This document shows positions 36,464 to 63,400 of a stretch of DNA of 64,000 bases, one piece after another. The number at the start of each line of letters is the position of its first letter. Positions within the stretch are counted from its first letter, which is position 1. Made by a program: the position numbers and the translations under genes. Source of the stretch: Nematostella vectensis. Lineage: Eukaryota; Cnidaria; Anthozoa; Actiniaria; Edwardsiidae. The notes beneath the pieces were generated by a model. The model was not told the DNA's origin. It ran no database searches and worked only from the letters and a program-made list of their open reading frames with translations. Location of the stretch: positions 2,170,001 through 2,234,000 of the forward strand of contig NC_064037.1 of assembly GCF_932526225.1 (NCBI RefSeq). The letters are read 5' to 3'.

Positions 36464-38897
36464 ATGTCTTCGGCTGCTGACTGCTGTTTCAGTATGTGCC
36501 AGTCGCCGCTAATGGCGATTTTACGGCCAGCAATGTGGGTCCCGGGGATCAAGAAACTTCACAGCGCGACGGAAACGTGAGTTGAGAACAAATAGTGCCT
36601 TGACCTTTCCACGATTTCACGGCGACGATATCTGTAACTGTTCTTTGCGTAACGCAACGTTTAAAGAAGTTTCACACAAACAGGTCCTTAAAAGATACGC
36701 ACTTTTTGCTTAATCAACATTGCACTGACCAAATATTGCATTGAAACACTTGGAATTCAACCTTTGTTCCTACGAATTTGAGGCATTTTTTTCTATCGTA
36801 ACCTGCGTGTAACCCTGGCATTAATATTCAGGTGGATTATCCCTAATGCGCCCGTTGATGTCTGCATAGACAAGTTATTGGAAGCCATAGACAGTCTTGG
36901 TGAGAAAGAAAAGATGCATGTTAACAAGGTATTAAGAGGATCGAGATGAGCTTCTGATAGGGATTATACGTCAAGGATCACAGAATTGGCACACAAAAAG
37001 GCTGTCAAAAGCGGTATTATTTAGTTTACAATTCATATATGGTTTTTATTATTCACCCTAAATGATCTATGTATTTGGGCTAATGTGAAGTGGTTATGAA
37101 AGGGGAATGTTTTGATGTGGTTATTCAATAAATTAAAATGCTGCCAGTAATTAATCTAAGAATCTTATTAAAGAATTGATGATGTTTCAAAATTAGTCAT
37201 TTTTTATTCCATCTAAACACTGTGAAAATTATTTTTTCTTCAATAAAATTATAACAAAATGCCACGGTCCAGCTGTTTGATGTTTATTATTATTATTTTT
37301 TTTTTAGTTTATATTCCTCTATTGAATTCTATGTCACCTGCAATAGACTGATTAGTACTTCTTATTGTTATCCTTAGAATGCTGGGCTAGAAAGTCTGCT
37401 TTTGAATTTGACCCCTCTCACCTTCATTTATACTCCACCAGTTTTATTTATTTGTCATTATTCACTATGAAGTTTTTCTTGAATTTTGCAGGTTAACAGG
37501 GATAGAGGTTTTGTACAAATTTTTAGCTTTACACCCAATGAATGGTTTGATGTAGTTGAAATAGAGTTCAAGCCTGGAAGAGAGCAAGGTGCTATGGGGC
37601 ATGTAAGTTGTTATTTTGATAAACTTGATGCATTCTTAACTTGAGAATGATAATAATTTGAAAGTGTCTGTCAGCCTCTATTTTGTTATCCTAAAAAAAT
37701 ACCAATTAGGAGAAAGCATTTATTTCCATCACCTTATTTTGGAAGCTGTTGCTGTCTGTTAGAAATGTAAATTCTATTAATAAAGTCAATGTAAATGTTA
37801 TTCTAATCAATAGAAAGACAAGTCTCTATCTAAAAAAATGAATAGTTGTATGTAAAACTTCAAGTTTTTTTCGAGTTTGGTGATCTTATCTGCTGCTAAT
37901 TAGATTATTTCTCCATACTTAGGCAAGGTCTTTTTCCACTGGGCTTCTTCCTACATGTTGTCCCCTAGCTCTCTTGTTTAACGTGGTAAGTTTAGGCTTC
38001 TTCCTACATGTTGTCCCCTTGCTCTCTGGTTTAACATGGTAAGTTTGGGCTTCTTCCTACATGTTATCCCCTAGCTCTCTGGTTTAACATGGTAAGTTTG
38101 CGCTTCTTCCTACATGTTATCCCCTAGCTCTCTTGTTCAACATGGTAAGTTTGGGCTTCTTCCTACATGTTATCCCCTTGCTCTCTTGTTCAACATGGTA
38201 AGTTTGGGCTTCTTCCTACATGTTATTCCCTTGCTCTCTTGTTCAACATGGTAAGTTTGGGCTTCTTCCTACATGTTATCCCCTAGCTCTCTGGTTTAAC
38301 ATGGTAAGTTTGGGCTTCTTCCTACATGTTATCCCCTTGCTCTCTTGTTCAACATGGTTCTTCCTACATGTTATCCCCTTGCTCTCATGTTCAACATGGT
38401 TCTTCCTACATGTTATCCCCTTGCTCTCTTGTTCAACATGGTAAGTTTGGGCTTCTTCCTACATATTGTCCCCTTGCTCTCTTGTTCAACATGGTTTTTC
38501 CTACTTTCTTGGCAGGGGCATACCTAGGATATGGTGAGGGGGGATGGGAATAACTAGCATTTATAGTATGCAGTTTTCTCAATATTTCTGCCCCCCTCCC
38601 CCCCCCCCCCCCAGTACTTTAAGGCCTGCTATTGCAGTACAGTGACAGTGGTTACTGACAGTACACAGACAGGGGTACATAGCATGACCTAGAGCTTTTC
38701 TGATAATTGTGCTGTCCACATCAGTAATTATTGTGCCGTCCACACCAGTATTAAACCATTTTTATTTTAACCATTTTTAGATATTTTTCTTTGTGCCGTT
38801 CCATGATCAGGGCACCAATAAAGCACGCCTGGACAGAGTGCGTGGCCAGATGACTCTAGAGATAGCCGTTGAAGATGTGAATGTACATGTACCATAA
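36464..38897 (+). CDS. small 145-aa protein, possibly DUF1499-like, four exons
   Basis: Exons: 36464-36576, 36832-36928, 37492-37602, 38781-38897; donors gtgagt, gtatta, gtaagt; phases 2, 0, 0 agree. The first exon starts at the ATG of MSSAADCC; an in-frame ATG at 36395 is an alternative. Middle and C-terminal parts (VDVCIDKLLEAIDSLG, FDVVEIEFKPG, then DQGTNKARLDRVRGQM) recall the pattern of DUF1499 proteins, where a conserved D-x-G-x-N-x-x-R segment follows a beta-sheet region; I judge this similarity weak. An alternative acceptor at 38811 would drop ten residues. No signal peptide; function unknown. Confidence 0.55.
37935..38505. repeat. 53-bp array with splice-donor consensus
   Basis: About 11 units of gggcttcttcctacatgtta plus tccccttgctctcttgttca plus acatggtaagttt; a few units lack the gtaagtttgggc part. 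It lies in intron 3 of the small plus-strand gene. Each full unit reads catg|gtaagt, a near-perfect donor, and several contain cccctag after a pyrimidine-rich stretch. Confidence 0.93.
38581..38612. repeat. C-rich tract
   Basis: Runs of C up to about 16 long, in the intron before exon 4 of the small gene. Confidence 0.75.
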
Positions 38898-39956
38898 GTG
38901 TGTTTTGATAAATCTATTTTAGCTTAAGTAGAATTCTGGTAATTGCTAGCAATGTCCAGGTAGGGATTGTTTTCTTATTTAGTGGACAATATTGTCCTTG
39001 TCTGCAGTGGTACTCAATTTTCCTAGATTAGAATGGACCTTCTAGTTGAGTGGGTAATCCTTCTGCATATCCCTGCTAACATGCAATCAGTGCCTGAGAA
39101 TACACACAGCACAACAAGGTCACTGTTTAAGGGGAGTGGGGTGATTTTATCATGCGCAGGGCAGTTATAAAGAGATAATTTCTTAGAAGGGAAATAGGAA
39201 GGTATGCATTTCCTAGAAAGGAAGTTGGAAGGTATGCATTTCCTCAAAGGGAAGAGCTGCTTGCGTTCCACCATGTTAAGTAATGATATTAATGATATTT
39301 TAAGATTATGATAATTTCAGGATAATAATTCTTGTTGGCACAAATGATTGTATAAAAATAGATGTATGTAAGTTTTCACACTGGCCCAAGCCTACAGTGT
39401 CTTTCATAGCTGTCTGCATACTGTTTAGATGTCTACATCCTACACAGGACCCAATAGAACAGTTGATGTAGGTTCTTGTCAGTGCAAAAGTGTCGAAGGC
39501 TGGACACGCTGCTTTTTGGGTTGCTGGTAAAATGAAATAAGTGCTTAATTAACTAAAAAGAAAACTTAGGGTGAAATACAAATGCTTGCTACTTACTACT
39601 TAGGTGATTATCTTGGCAGAGTTTGGCATCCTATTACGAGTACCGCGAAGCCAGTCTATGACTAGGAATTTGGCGAACTTACAGGGTTTACAACAAGGTT
39701 CACCCAAACCCGGTCACTTGGACACAACTTGTGAAAGACATCGTATCGATTTTTGTTTTCCATGGCTCTGTTAGCAACGTATTTCTTCGTTATCATTCAA
39801 GAGCTCAAGGGAATAAAGAAAGGACATTCGGAAACTATGGGCGCCTGATGAGTGCCATGTTGGAATAAGGCGAGCGGTCCCGGGACCGAGAGAAAAATCG
39901 AGCGAGACAGATGTCGCAGATGTCGCAAGCTTCGACTTGGGTGTCTCTTTAGCTCA

Positions 39957-40058
39957 ATCGCATTGTGTGACAGAGGTCAGAACGACTGCGTAGAAGGATT
40001 TCTTATTGCAAGTCTCCTATTCTCTCCTACTCAGTCGTCCAGACCTCTGTCTCGCAAT
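39957..40058. repeat. inverted repeat
   Basis: The arm cgcattgtgtgacagaggtc...gactg is matched by the complement of cagtcgtccagacctctgtctcgcaatgtg about 40 bp downstream. Arms are about 32 bp with a few mismatches. This may be the core of a small foldback element; no flanking duplication was found. Confidence 0.7.
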
Positions 40059-40869
40059 GTGTCTGCGCTGGACGCTTTTCCTCACCTAGAACGGTCACAA
40101 ATCACTCTGGAATCTCTTCTATCCACTCTTCTATCCACAAATTGCGCACAATAAAAAAAATGATTTTTTTGACAAATGTTACTCATGGAACTCTTTTGCT
40201 ACTTAGAAGATAGCTTCCATTATTTTTTTATATTTGATAGACAACAAGATAAATAATATATAATGGTCATTGACGATTCATCAATTGTATAGCGTTCATT
40301 CATTGCACATTAAATGAGTATAAATCACTTTGTTAATGGTTTGAGTGTTTTTCATATGCCTTGGGATGTTATCCCAAAATCCATTATTTCCGTTGTAATT
40401 TGTTGTATAATATTTTTTCATTTTTATCAGAGACCATCTGTTAGCTACCAAAATCCTATTCTCAGCATATAAACTGATGGATTAAAAAACACTGGTGAAA
40501 GAATCGTTTTAAAACAATTAAAACCTCGATCTACAAACCGTCCGATGCCACGGTGGGAAGTGATATTCTGTGTTATGTAAAACCAATGGATCTTAATTCT
40601 CTTTCTAATGCGTTTATTTCAATTACCTCAGGCAAGAAGATGTATCCGTAGCGCTATTTTTTAGTTGAAAGTAAGTGGTTTTGCCTGATGACGAATTAAG
40701 CGCGGCTTTAGCTTGAAATTGATGTTCTAATCTGCCCTCGTTTCAATCAATTGGAAAGAAACGCTTCCAAAGAATTTCCACGCGGCTCTCAATATGTAAT
40801 GGGAGTCGCCCCAGTCCTCCTCCCCCTCTCCCTCACCTCTATGATATATTTGTGGGATATTTAAGCGCA

Positions 40870-41205
40870 TAGCGACATAACGACATAGGCTGTCGCTGTT
40901 TTATGTCCAAGTTTGTACATCCGTGACATAACATAACATAACATCGACATAAGACATGAATATAACGACATAACATCGACATAAAATATGGCCATAACGA
41001 CATAAAATCGACATAAGACATGGCCATAACAACATAACATCGACATAAGACATAGACATTACATCGACATAAGACATGGACATAACGACATAAGATATGG
41101 GCATAACAACATAACATCGACATAAGACATGGGCATAACGACATAACATAGACATAAGACATGGATATAACGACATAACATCGACATAAGACTTGGGCAT
41201 ATCGG
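40870..41205. repeat. imperfect cataacgacataacatcgac tandem repeat
   Basis: Variable-length units built from cataacgacat and catcgacataagacatgg. It accounts for the Met/Tyr/Val/Cys-rich frames on the minus strand, which are not genes. Confidence 0.9.
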
Positions 41206-42002
41206 AATATGAGAAAAAAAGTACTCTTTTCCTCATATCGTCAGTGTGCACTTGGCTTTATTAGCATATTCGTGCGGTTATTTTTTATTCGATGAGCGCC
41301 CATTTTAGGTCCCTATGAAGTATTGACGTGTGCTAAGCCGTTAGGAGTTGTTTGTTTCTCCCCGTTTTTTTTAAACTCGCTTCCTAAAAAAGATCTTAGA
41401 AGATGTTTTGGTAAGGTGGCGACTCATTCCTGTCCTTGTTTTATAACAAAACAACGTCATACTTCTCTAACCCGAATTGCGCAAATTTCTTAGGGGCTTG
41501 TTTGGTTGTGAAATAAGGCTGGGTCCTCAAACACAACTTTAGAGCTGCACGAACTAACGAATATGTGAAGGGTGTGCCTAATAAAAAATGAACGATTACC
41601 CAAGCAATTGTGCCAGGCTCTAAAAGCAATTCCTAAAGAATGTCGATTTACCACTTCTTTGTTATTATTTATATAAATAAACTATAAGGAAACTATAAAA
41701 TAACCAAATTTGGTACTTTTTCATACACCTCACGCAAACACACGCTCTCATTGGTCGATTAGCACCCCATCGATCCCCGAAGGCTGCCCAGAAAAAAAAA
41801 CACTTCTGCCATGAAAAACTCTCTCGATACGCTGTAAAATATATATCTTATACTATCTTGTTGCCGCGCAATATGGAGCCTCAAATGTCTCCATAGTTTA
41901 TGGCCCGCCAGTTTTGCTTTTTTTGACATATATAATAAAACAATGGAACAATTCTTGAGTGCTTAAGTTCCCATTTGATTGAAAGAATCTTGATTTGGAT
42001 GA

Positions 42003-42095
42003 ATTAACCGATTGAAATGGATGCGTTTTATTATTCGGTAATGTGTAGGAGCGTAAAATGGCGGCGTGATTGGCCTTTTTCAGCATAAATCCATG
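42003..42095. repeat. dispersed repeat, copy 1
   Basis: The segment with gaaatggatgcg and ggagcgtaaaatggcggcgt plus gattggcctt is similar to 46390-46475 (ggagcataaaatagcggcgt plus gattagcctt). It lies just upstream of the secreted Arg/Glu-rich gene. Element type unknown. Confidence 0.65.
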
Positions 42096-42231
42096 AGAAC
42101 GATAGCAGATGGGTGCGCGGAAAACATGAATCGGAACGAAAGCTTCTGGCGTGGGTGCGAGGCGTGGAGAGCATAAAACGGCCAACAGCGGACGAACAGT
42201 ACACAATTTGTTCAGGGAAAAAGCCGGCAAC

Positions 42232-43167
42232 ATGTCAGGTAAGAACGAGCAATTAATCCTTGGTTTTATCATCTTCACACGAAAAAATAAATTCTACAAA
42301 AAAATGTATAGTATCAGAGAATTGGGATGTTTTTTACGGATTATATATTAAATTGATAAAATACGAATTTTTCTTGCTATTTCAAGCACGTTCTTGCGAT
42401 TTGTCCCTCCATTTAAAACCTTAACAGTCATATCACCGAAAATCTCTTGAAAACTATAGCAACAAGTGTTAATAGTGCTCTTAAGCTAGTAATAAAGTTT
42501 TTATCTTTTCCCGTTTGCTGCCTTTGTCCCGATTGTAGTAAAACGCAACCGGTGTTTTACACTGTATAACTAGCGGTATTATTAACTGATCAATAAATAT
42601 GTTATCTCAACAGGGCTAACGGTTTTTGTCGGCCTTTGTCTACTTATGGTACTGGGAGGAACGCTAGCACTAGGTGACGAAAACACCGGTTCACTTCTAC
42701 CTTTTAGTAGGGAATACGCAATGGAACAAGACGCTGACTTCATTCCGATTGCTGCCAAAGCAGAGGAGAGAGAAAGAGCGAGAGAACGGGGAAGGTTCGG
42801 TCATAACCACGAGGAACGAGAACGAGAGGAAAATAAGCAGGTGCGTAAACATGTAAGGATTCCTAAAGGTTCGAGTGAAGTCCAGTCTGACGCAGCCCCA
42901 AAACAACGAGGGCGAGAAAGGGGTCTGGAGCGTGTGGAGGAAAAAGAAAGGTTTGATTTACAAGGGCATAAACAGAGAGAACGCCAACGACAGAGGGAAA
43001 GAGAGCGAGAGAGGGAGAGAAAGATCCATGGAATGATCATGAAGGAGCTAGAAAAGGAGATGGAAGGGGAACGGCAAAGACAAATGAAGGGGAAACACGG
43101 AATGAGGGAGGAAAGACAGAGGTTCAGGGCCAAAGAGTGGGGGAAAGAAGAAGGCAAGAAACACTAG
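42232..43167 (+). CDS. secreted Arg/Glu-rich protein, two exons, not recognised
   Basis: Exon 1 is 42232-42238 (ATG TCA G, donor gtaaga); exon 2 is 42614-43167 (acceptor ctcaacag). Product about 186 aa. Residues 1-22 form a signal peptide (LTVFVGLCLLMVLGGTLALG). The rest is strikingly rich in Arg, Glu, Lys and Gln with ER/RE runs (for example ERERERERE-type stretches near 128-140), probably an extended charged helix or disordered chain; it has no cysteine after the signal peptide. A polyadenylation signal AATAAA lies near 43328. I know no family for it; lineage-restricted secreted proteins of this kind occur in cnidarians, but that placement is inferred. Confidence 0.62.
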
Positions 43168-43879
43168 GAGAAATCGCATGAATCGGAAATCCCCCCAGTG
43201 AACAAACGCAGATTCCACAAAGGAATCCATTCCACAAACAATTCATCACCAGTGCGAAAACACAATTGAGCTCAGAGAAAGACCATCATTTTTAGCTAGA
43301 CTTTCCATGACGGATGTGGCTATCTCAATAAACAGGTGGAACTAGAGTTTATGTGTGTGTGTTTTTTTTTTTCAGAAAAATGCAATGATTCTTTTGGTGT
43401 ATTTTATATATTCCCATACTTGCATTTACAATATTACAACATTTATATTACAAAATTACAATTGAGGGAAATGTAAAGCGTGTCATCTAGAGGAGGATAT
43501 GATTACTTGACGATTTGTTTACGCCCCCGTTGTCTGGAAACAAGAAAAATAATAATTACGCACGAAAGTACAGAAGTGCTGGGTAAAACGCTAAACTTGA
43601 GATATTTAAACATAATAGGCGACTTGCACAAAGAAGTCTAAAAAATAGCTGCGCCCGTCTTTCAATGAAAATAAGCTCTCTGACAAGAAAGAAATGTTTT
43701 AATTCGTAGGCACTGAATAAGTTGCGTTTGTTGTTGTTATCATTTTGCCGCCAAAAGCCGGCGCGCGCGAGTTTGCCACACAAAAAGTCACGTGATTTCT
43801 TAGTGCAAGCCGCGTATTGAGAGGATAAAAATACACCTCAGTCCAGTTGAGGTTTACGTAGTCCAGTGGTGCCTCTTCT
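43168..43879. other. intergenic, no gene recognised
   Basis: 3' flank of the Arg/Glu-rich gene with its AATAAA at about 43328, then AT-rich sequence. Nothing else seen. Confidence 0.5.
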
Positions 43880-44105
43880 AAGCGGCCATGATGATGAAAA
43901 TGATGATAAATTGGAAATGGTGTTAGCGGTGATTGATGGTGTTGGTGTTGTTGATGATGATGTTGATGTTGATAATGATGATGGTGATGACGATAATAAT
44001 GATGGTGGTGGTGGTGGTGATGGTAACGGTGATGGTGCTGATGGTGGTCGAGGTGGTGGTGGTTGTGGCGGTGGTGATAATGATGGTGTTGGTGATACCG
44101 TTGAT
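43880..44105. repeat. GAT/GGT-rich microsatellite
   Basis: Imperfect gatgatgttgatgttgataa and gatggtggtggtggtggtga stretches just beyond the last proposed exon of the SANBR-like gene. Confidence 0.85.
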
Positions 44106-44152
44106 CACTTCTTTCTCACCCTGTAAAAGACAAGGAGCTGCCAATAGGAGGT

Positions 44153-59139
<14,987 letters not shown>

Positions 59140-59339
59140 CTACAGGGAGAAGAATCATAACAAATTAATTAAAAAAAAATTTGAATCCTGAACCAAACTG
59201 CTTATAAAGTTGGAGGCAATAAAAATCTATTATTTTTTTCACCTGTCCAACTTTATACTCACCCTTCAGTTGGAAATACCAATACTTTAGTGTATTAGCA
59301 CACTTTACTTAAGTATCATATAACAGAGATATAATTGAT

Positions 59340-59505
59340 AATGTTTATGTGTAATACCATATAAGGTCATGGCGTATGCCATAAGTTGTAAATACTGTGA
59401 TTTAAGATCAGTCTATATTTGCAAACCAAAGCGTGCGGTTGTGTTAACTGACTCTGATGAATATATAGTGAAAGACACTAAATTGGTGTCGAGTGATTCG
59501 GGATC
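59340..59505 (+). other. possible LTR end and primer-binding region of the gypsy element
   Basis: The sequence ...gacactaaa is followed by ttggtgtcgagtgattcggg just before the gag ATG at 59506. A TGG-starting stretch right after an LTR is where a tRNA primer-binding site is expected. Without the 3' LTR in the window, the LTR cannot be delimited. Confidence 0.35.
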
Positions 59506-60302
59506 ATGGCCCAGCAGATGGCACAGGGCGTCCCTGTCCCAACTTATACAGGAGTTGATGACATCGAGAGCTATATGGAGCGGTTGGAATGTTATTGCGA
59601 TTTGATGAAGACTCCAGAGGAAAGCAAGGTTGCGCTTCTCCTTTGCGGATTAACTGGGGGGCAGTATGAAACACTGAGGGATCTAGTGTCGCCCGAAGTA
59701 CCCATAATGGTGGACTCCAAGGTCCTAAAGGAAAAGTTCCGTGCGGAATACGCAATTTGAGAGGACGAAATTCCGTGCAGTAAAGAGGGAAGAAAAGGAG
59801 AGTGTGGCGGCCTTCAAATTAAGATTGTGGAATGCAATCCAACACTGCGGGTTTATCGGCGAGACTTTAAACAAGAACCTCGTTGAACAGTTTATATCTG
59901 GTATAAACCACAGGGACAGAGAGCGAAAACTTTTGCAGAAGGGGAACGCCCTAACTTGGGCCAAGGCGATTCAGTTGGCAAACACGTTTTTGCTGTTTGA
60001 AGATTTAGCATGTAGTGGAAAAGTCGACACCCCCCCAATGGAACAGCAAAGTGGAACGTAAAGTCCAAAGTAGAGTGCTATCGCTGTGGAAGAAAAGGGC
60101 ACCTATCCAGCGACAAAGTCTGTAAAGCATTGGGAAAAAATGCAACAACTGTGGAGTCGTAGGACATTTTGCAAAGACGAAATTTTGCAGAGGAGGAGAG
60201 TCGAAATCTCATGCTGTGCATGGAAGAAGACATGGCCGTGCACGATGATGCGGTGGAATTCAACACCAGATAACGGAAGAGTCAGCAGATGAGGACAGTG
60301 GG

Positions 60303-60731
60303 GTGACCCATTTATTTTCTGTAGATGAGGAGATAAGGCAACTCAGGGAGACTCCTATGTGTCAGGCGATGGTCAGGGGAAAGAGATTTCCGTTTATTAT
60401 TGATTCCGGGGCAGCGGCGAATATTGTTTCAAGTAAGCTTTACGAGGAAATTAATAGTAATGTTTCGCTTAGGAAAACCAGAAAGAAATTGTATGCTTTT
60501 GGTCAAGAGGACGCGCTTAAGCTGAAAGGCGAATTTGAAACGGAAGTTAATATCTGTAGCGGGAAATGTGTCACAACATTTTATGTTTTTGATGGCAATG
60601 CATCAGTTAGCAATTTGATTAGTCATAATACTGCAAAAAAGCTACAATTATTACAGGTAAATTCAGTTTCAGAACAAGAACAACAACCTAACACTAGCCT
60701 AGGTTCGGAAATGAAGTCTAAATTTCCATAG
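60303..60731 (+). pseudogene. gypsy protease segment
   Basis: This frame holds the retroviral-type aspartic protease: the FIIDSGAAANIV motif is the active-site strand and turn, followed by the flap region. Stop at 60729. Remnant of the gypsy polyprotein. Confidence 0.85.
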
Positions 60732-60967
60732 TGCTAAACTAAAGGGAAATAAGGTTAAGTTACACATTGACGATAAGGTGGAACCGGTTGCTCAGCCAGT
60801 AAGGCGATTGCCATTCGGTTATCGAGACAAGGTGGCGGATCTTCTGAAAAGACTACAAGAGGAAGACATAATCGAACCAGTGGAAGGTGTAGCATCGAGA
60901 TGGGTAAGCCCTATTGTGGTAATTCCTAAGGCGAATGGTGAAATTAGGATGTGCATTGATTTGATAG

Positions 60968-62582
60968 CACGTGTCACACCAATTCATTAGTCAGGTTCAC
61001 ACCAAACACTATCAAATTATAGGCCGATATCACTTTTATCCATTTTTAACCAAATTCTAGAAGGACTTATGTATAATAGACTTGTGACATATCTTACGAA
61101 GTTCAGCATATTACATGATAACCAGTTTGGGTTCCGTGCCAATCATTCAACTGAGCATGCTCTTATCCTGATAACTGACAAAATACAAAAGGCAATTGAA
61201 GACGGCCAGTTCTCCTGTGGAATCTTTCTCGACCTTAGCAAGGCTTTTGACACGGTTGATCATGACATTTTACTAGCTAAACTTTACTCATATGGCATTC
61301 GTGGAATTGCATATGACTGGTTTGTTTCTTACTTGTCAAACAGGAAACAATTTGTTTCCATAAGGAATTCCTCATCCTTGCTAGCTTCTGTCACTTGTGG
61401 TGTACCACAGAGGTCTGTACTTGGTCCACTTCTTTTCCTTCTGTATGTAAATGACTTTCATAATTGCTCCAACCTATTCGATTTTCATGTTTGCAGATGA
61501 CGCAAATCTTACTGACCCAAAACTCGAACATGTAGAAAGTATTGTGAATTCTGAATTAACTAAAGTCCATATATGGCTTTGTACAAATAAACTTTCACTG
61601 AACATTGACAAAACTAATTTTGTCATATTTCATCCTACTCAAAAGAAGTTACATAGATCAATATCCTTAAGGTTACAAAATAAGGTAATTAAACAAAAAG
61701 ATAGTATCAAATATCTTGGAGTTATAATAGATTCTCACCTTAACTGGAAGGAGCAACTTAACCAAACTTGTAAGAAAATCTCCAATTCTTACTCAATTAA
61801 ACTACGCCCTCGTTTACCCATTTTTGGCCTATGGTGCTATAATATGGGGAAACACTTACCAAACCACAACAATGCCTTTATTTAGACTACAAAAAAGAGC
61901 AATCCGTCTTATCACTTTTCCCTCGTTTACTGAGCATACCTCTCCCCTTTTTAAAAAAATATGAATCCTTAAATTCCAAGACATTATATAATATCTCAAC
62001 TCTCAATTCATGTTCAAATTTTACTCACAATTATTACCTATTCCATTTAATAATTTCCTCACACCCATCAGCTCAAGGCACACGTATGAAACCAGGCTAG
62101 CCTCGAGCTCATCCTACTGTCTTCCATCAGTTCGTACAAACTATGGCAAGTTCAATATTTGCTTCCAAGGAGTTATAACATGGAATAAAATCGACTACTC
62201 AGCTAAGCAGCTACCCTTTATCCGATTAAAAAAAACTATAAAAATAAATTTCATAACCTCTTACTAGATCTGAGACGTTTTTGCCATGTATATTTTCATG
62301 TATGTATAATTTTCGCTCTGTATGTTCCGTTCTTATCTAAGTTTATTCACACATTCTTTTCCTTTTCTTTTCGTGTTTGCTTGTCTATTTTTTGCTGTTT
62401 TTTTTATACTTGTGCTTCGTCTGACGACAGAATCTCGTAAGTTATTTAATTTTGGCTGTCTAGCTAGATTAGCTTTTTAGTTATTTCTAGACAGCCAGTA
62501 CCCGATTTGTATTAAAGTATTTAGTATTCTATTGTAATTTCATCTTGTTGTACAAAAATAAAATATATCGTTATTGTTATTG
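60968..62582 (+). mobile_element. 5'-truncated non-LTR retrotransposon nested in the gypsy RT
   Basis: Begins near the NYRPISLL motif of the RT domain and contains LDLSKAFDTVDHDIL (first catalytic Asp), GVPQRSVLGPLLFLLYVND, FADD (frame shifted by one near 61490), then the thumb region and the C-terminal block (YETRLASSSSYCLPS, 62010-62267). The 3' end is a (ttattg)n tail at about 62565-62582. Endonuclease and ORF1 are missing (5' truncation). A short ttga/attga match at both edges may be the target duplication. The same clade as 8414-9362; CR1/L2/Jockey group. Confidence 0.88.
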
Positions 62583-62662
62583 AGGAAGGTTAACCAGGCA
62601 GTTTTGCACAAAAGGTGTCTGGTTCCAACTATGCAGGAAATTATCCATAATATCTTTAGCTA

Positions 62663-63400
62663 GAATTGATAGTCATGTTAAGACCCTCTACTAGAGATAA
62701 TTCATAAAGCTCAATTGAATACGAATTATAAGAACAGCAACAAGTAAATGGCTTGAGAACGATGACGCGACTCCAACGAGCGCACGTGTAAGCGATCAAA
62801 ACCGAACAAAACGAGACAAATACCTTGCCATTTACTCGACGGCTTTGCCTTCTTGATAGACTTATTTCTCTCTAAAACCCTTTCACAGTTCGAACCCCGT
62901 ATTGCTCTTAGATTCGCTATCGATTTTTCTGTGCCTAGCTACAAGAATGTCAACTTTGCGTAACTCGTTGGCTCCGACGTAGCAGCTTGTTCAAATTGCC
63001 TAAGGTTCGAAAGGTGCAAAATTCTGATTTCTTCGACGATTTTCACACCAGATAAATCTATTTGCACCGTCTCATTTTAGGGGTGGAAGGAATATTGACA
63101 AGTCAATTGTAAGGCCGTAATTTTTGCAGCTTTTGTGGCCTCGGGAATCCGCAAAAGTAAACTTCTACCGGCTTGTCGCCTTCCTTTCGCGCGCTTTTTC
63201 TCTTCCCGCTGAGCAAGCAACCGTGTGACGTCACAAGCCCTTCAAAATGTCGCACTTGATAGGACAAAAACACCAACTTCACGCAATATTTTTTTTCCAA
63301 TGGGTTTATGTGGATCGAAAAAGCTTTGAAATGTTGTTTCTTTATATTTGAGGTTTAAAAAAAATGATACAAAAAGGCTATGTTTCCTTTCGCTTCAGAA
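62663..63400. mobile_element. second insert interrupting the gypsy RT, unclassified
   Basis: About 740 bp separate two consecutive parts of the gypsy RT (ending ...IIHNIFS at 62662 and resuming YGATVFSKLDP at about 63401). No coding domain or long terminal repeats were seen; the minus-strand frame 63103-63300 has no recognisable content. An inverted pair agtaaatggc/gccatttact occurs inside. Possibly a SINE or MITE. Confidence 0.6.

Larger units (their letters stand above)
38898..42231. other. intergenic; one palindrome and one tandem repeat, no gene recognised
   Basis: Frames here show no family resemblance. The stretch holds a hairpin at 39957-40058 and a cataacgacat array at 40870-41205, described separately. 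Sequence near 42003-42095 recurs in part at 46390-46475. Confidence 0.5.

Noticed and set aside
39852-40154. 100-codon plus frame
   Set aside because: Contains an inverted repeat and has no family resemblance, signal or splice support.
42801-43157. Minus-strand Ser/Leu-rich frame opposite the Arg/Glu-rich gene
   Set aside because: Shadow of a low-complexity coding exon; no splice or start support.
59504-59755. Minus-strand frame over the gypsy gag
   Set aside because: Shadow of the gag frame, which has clear family content.
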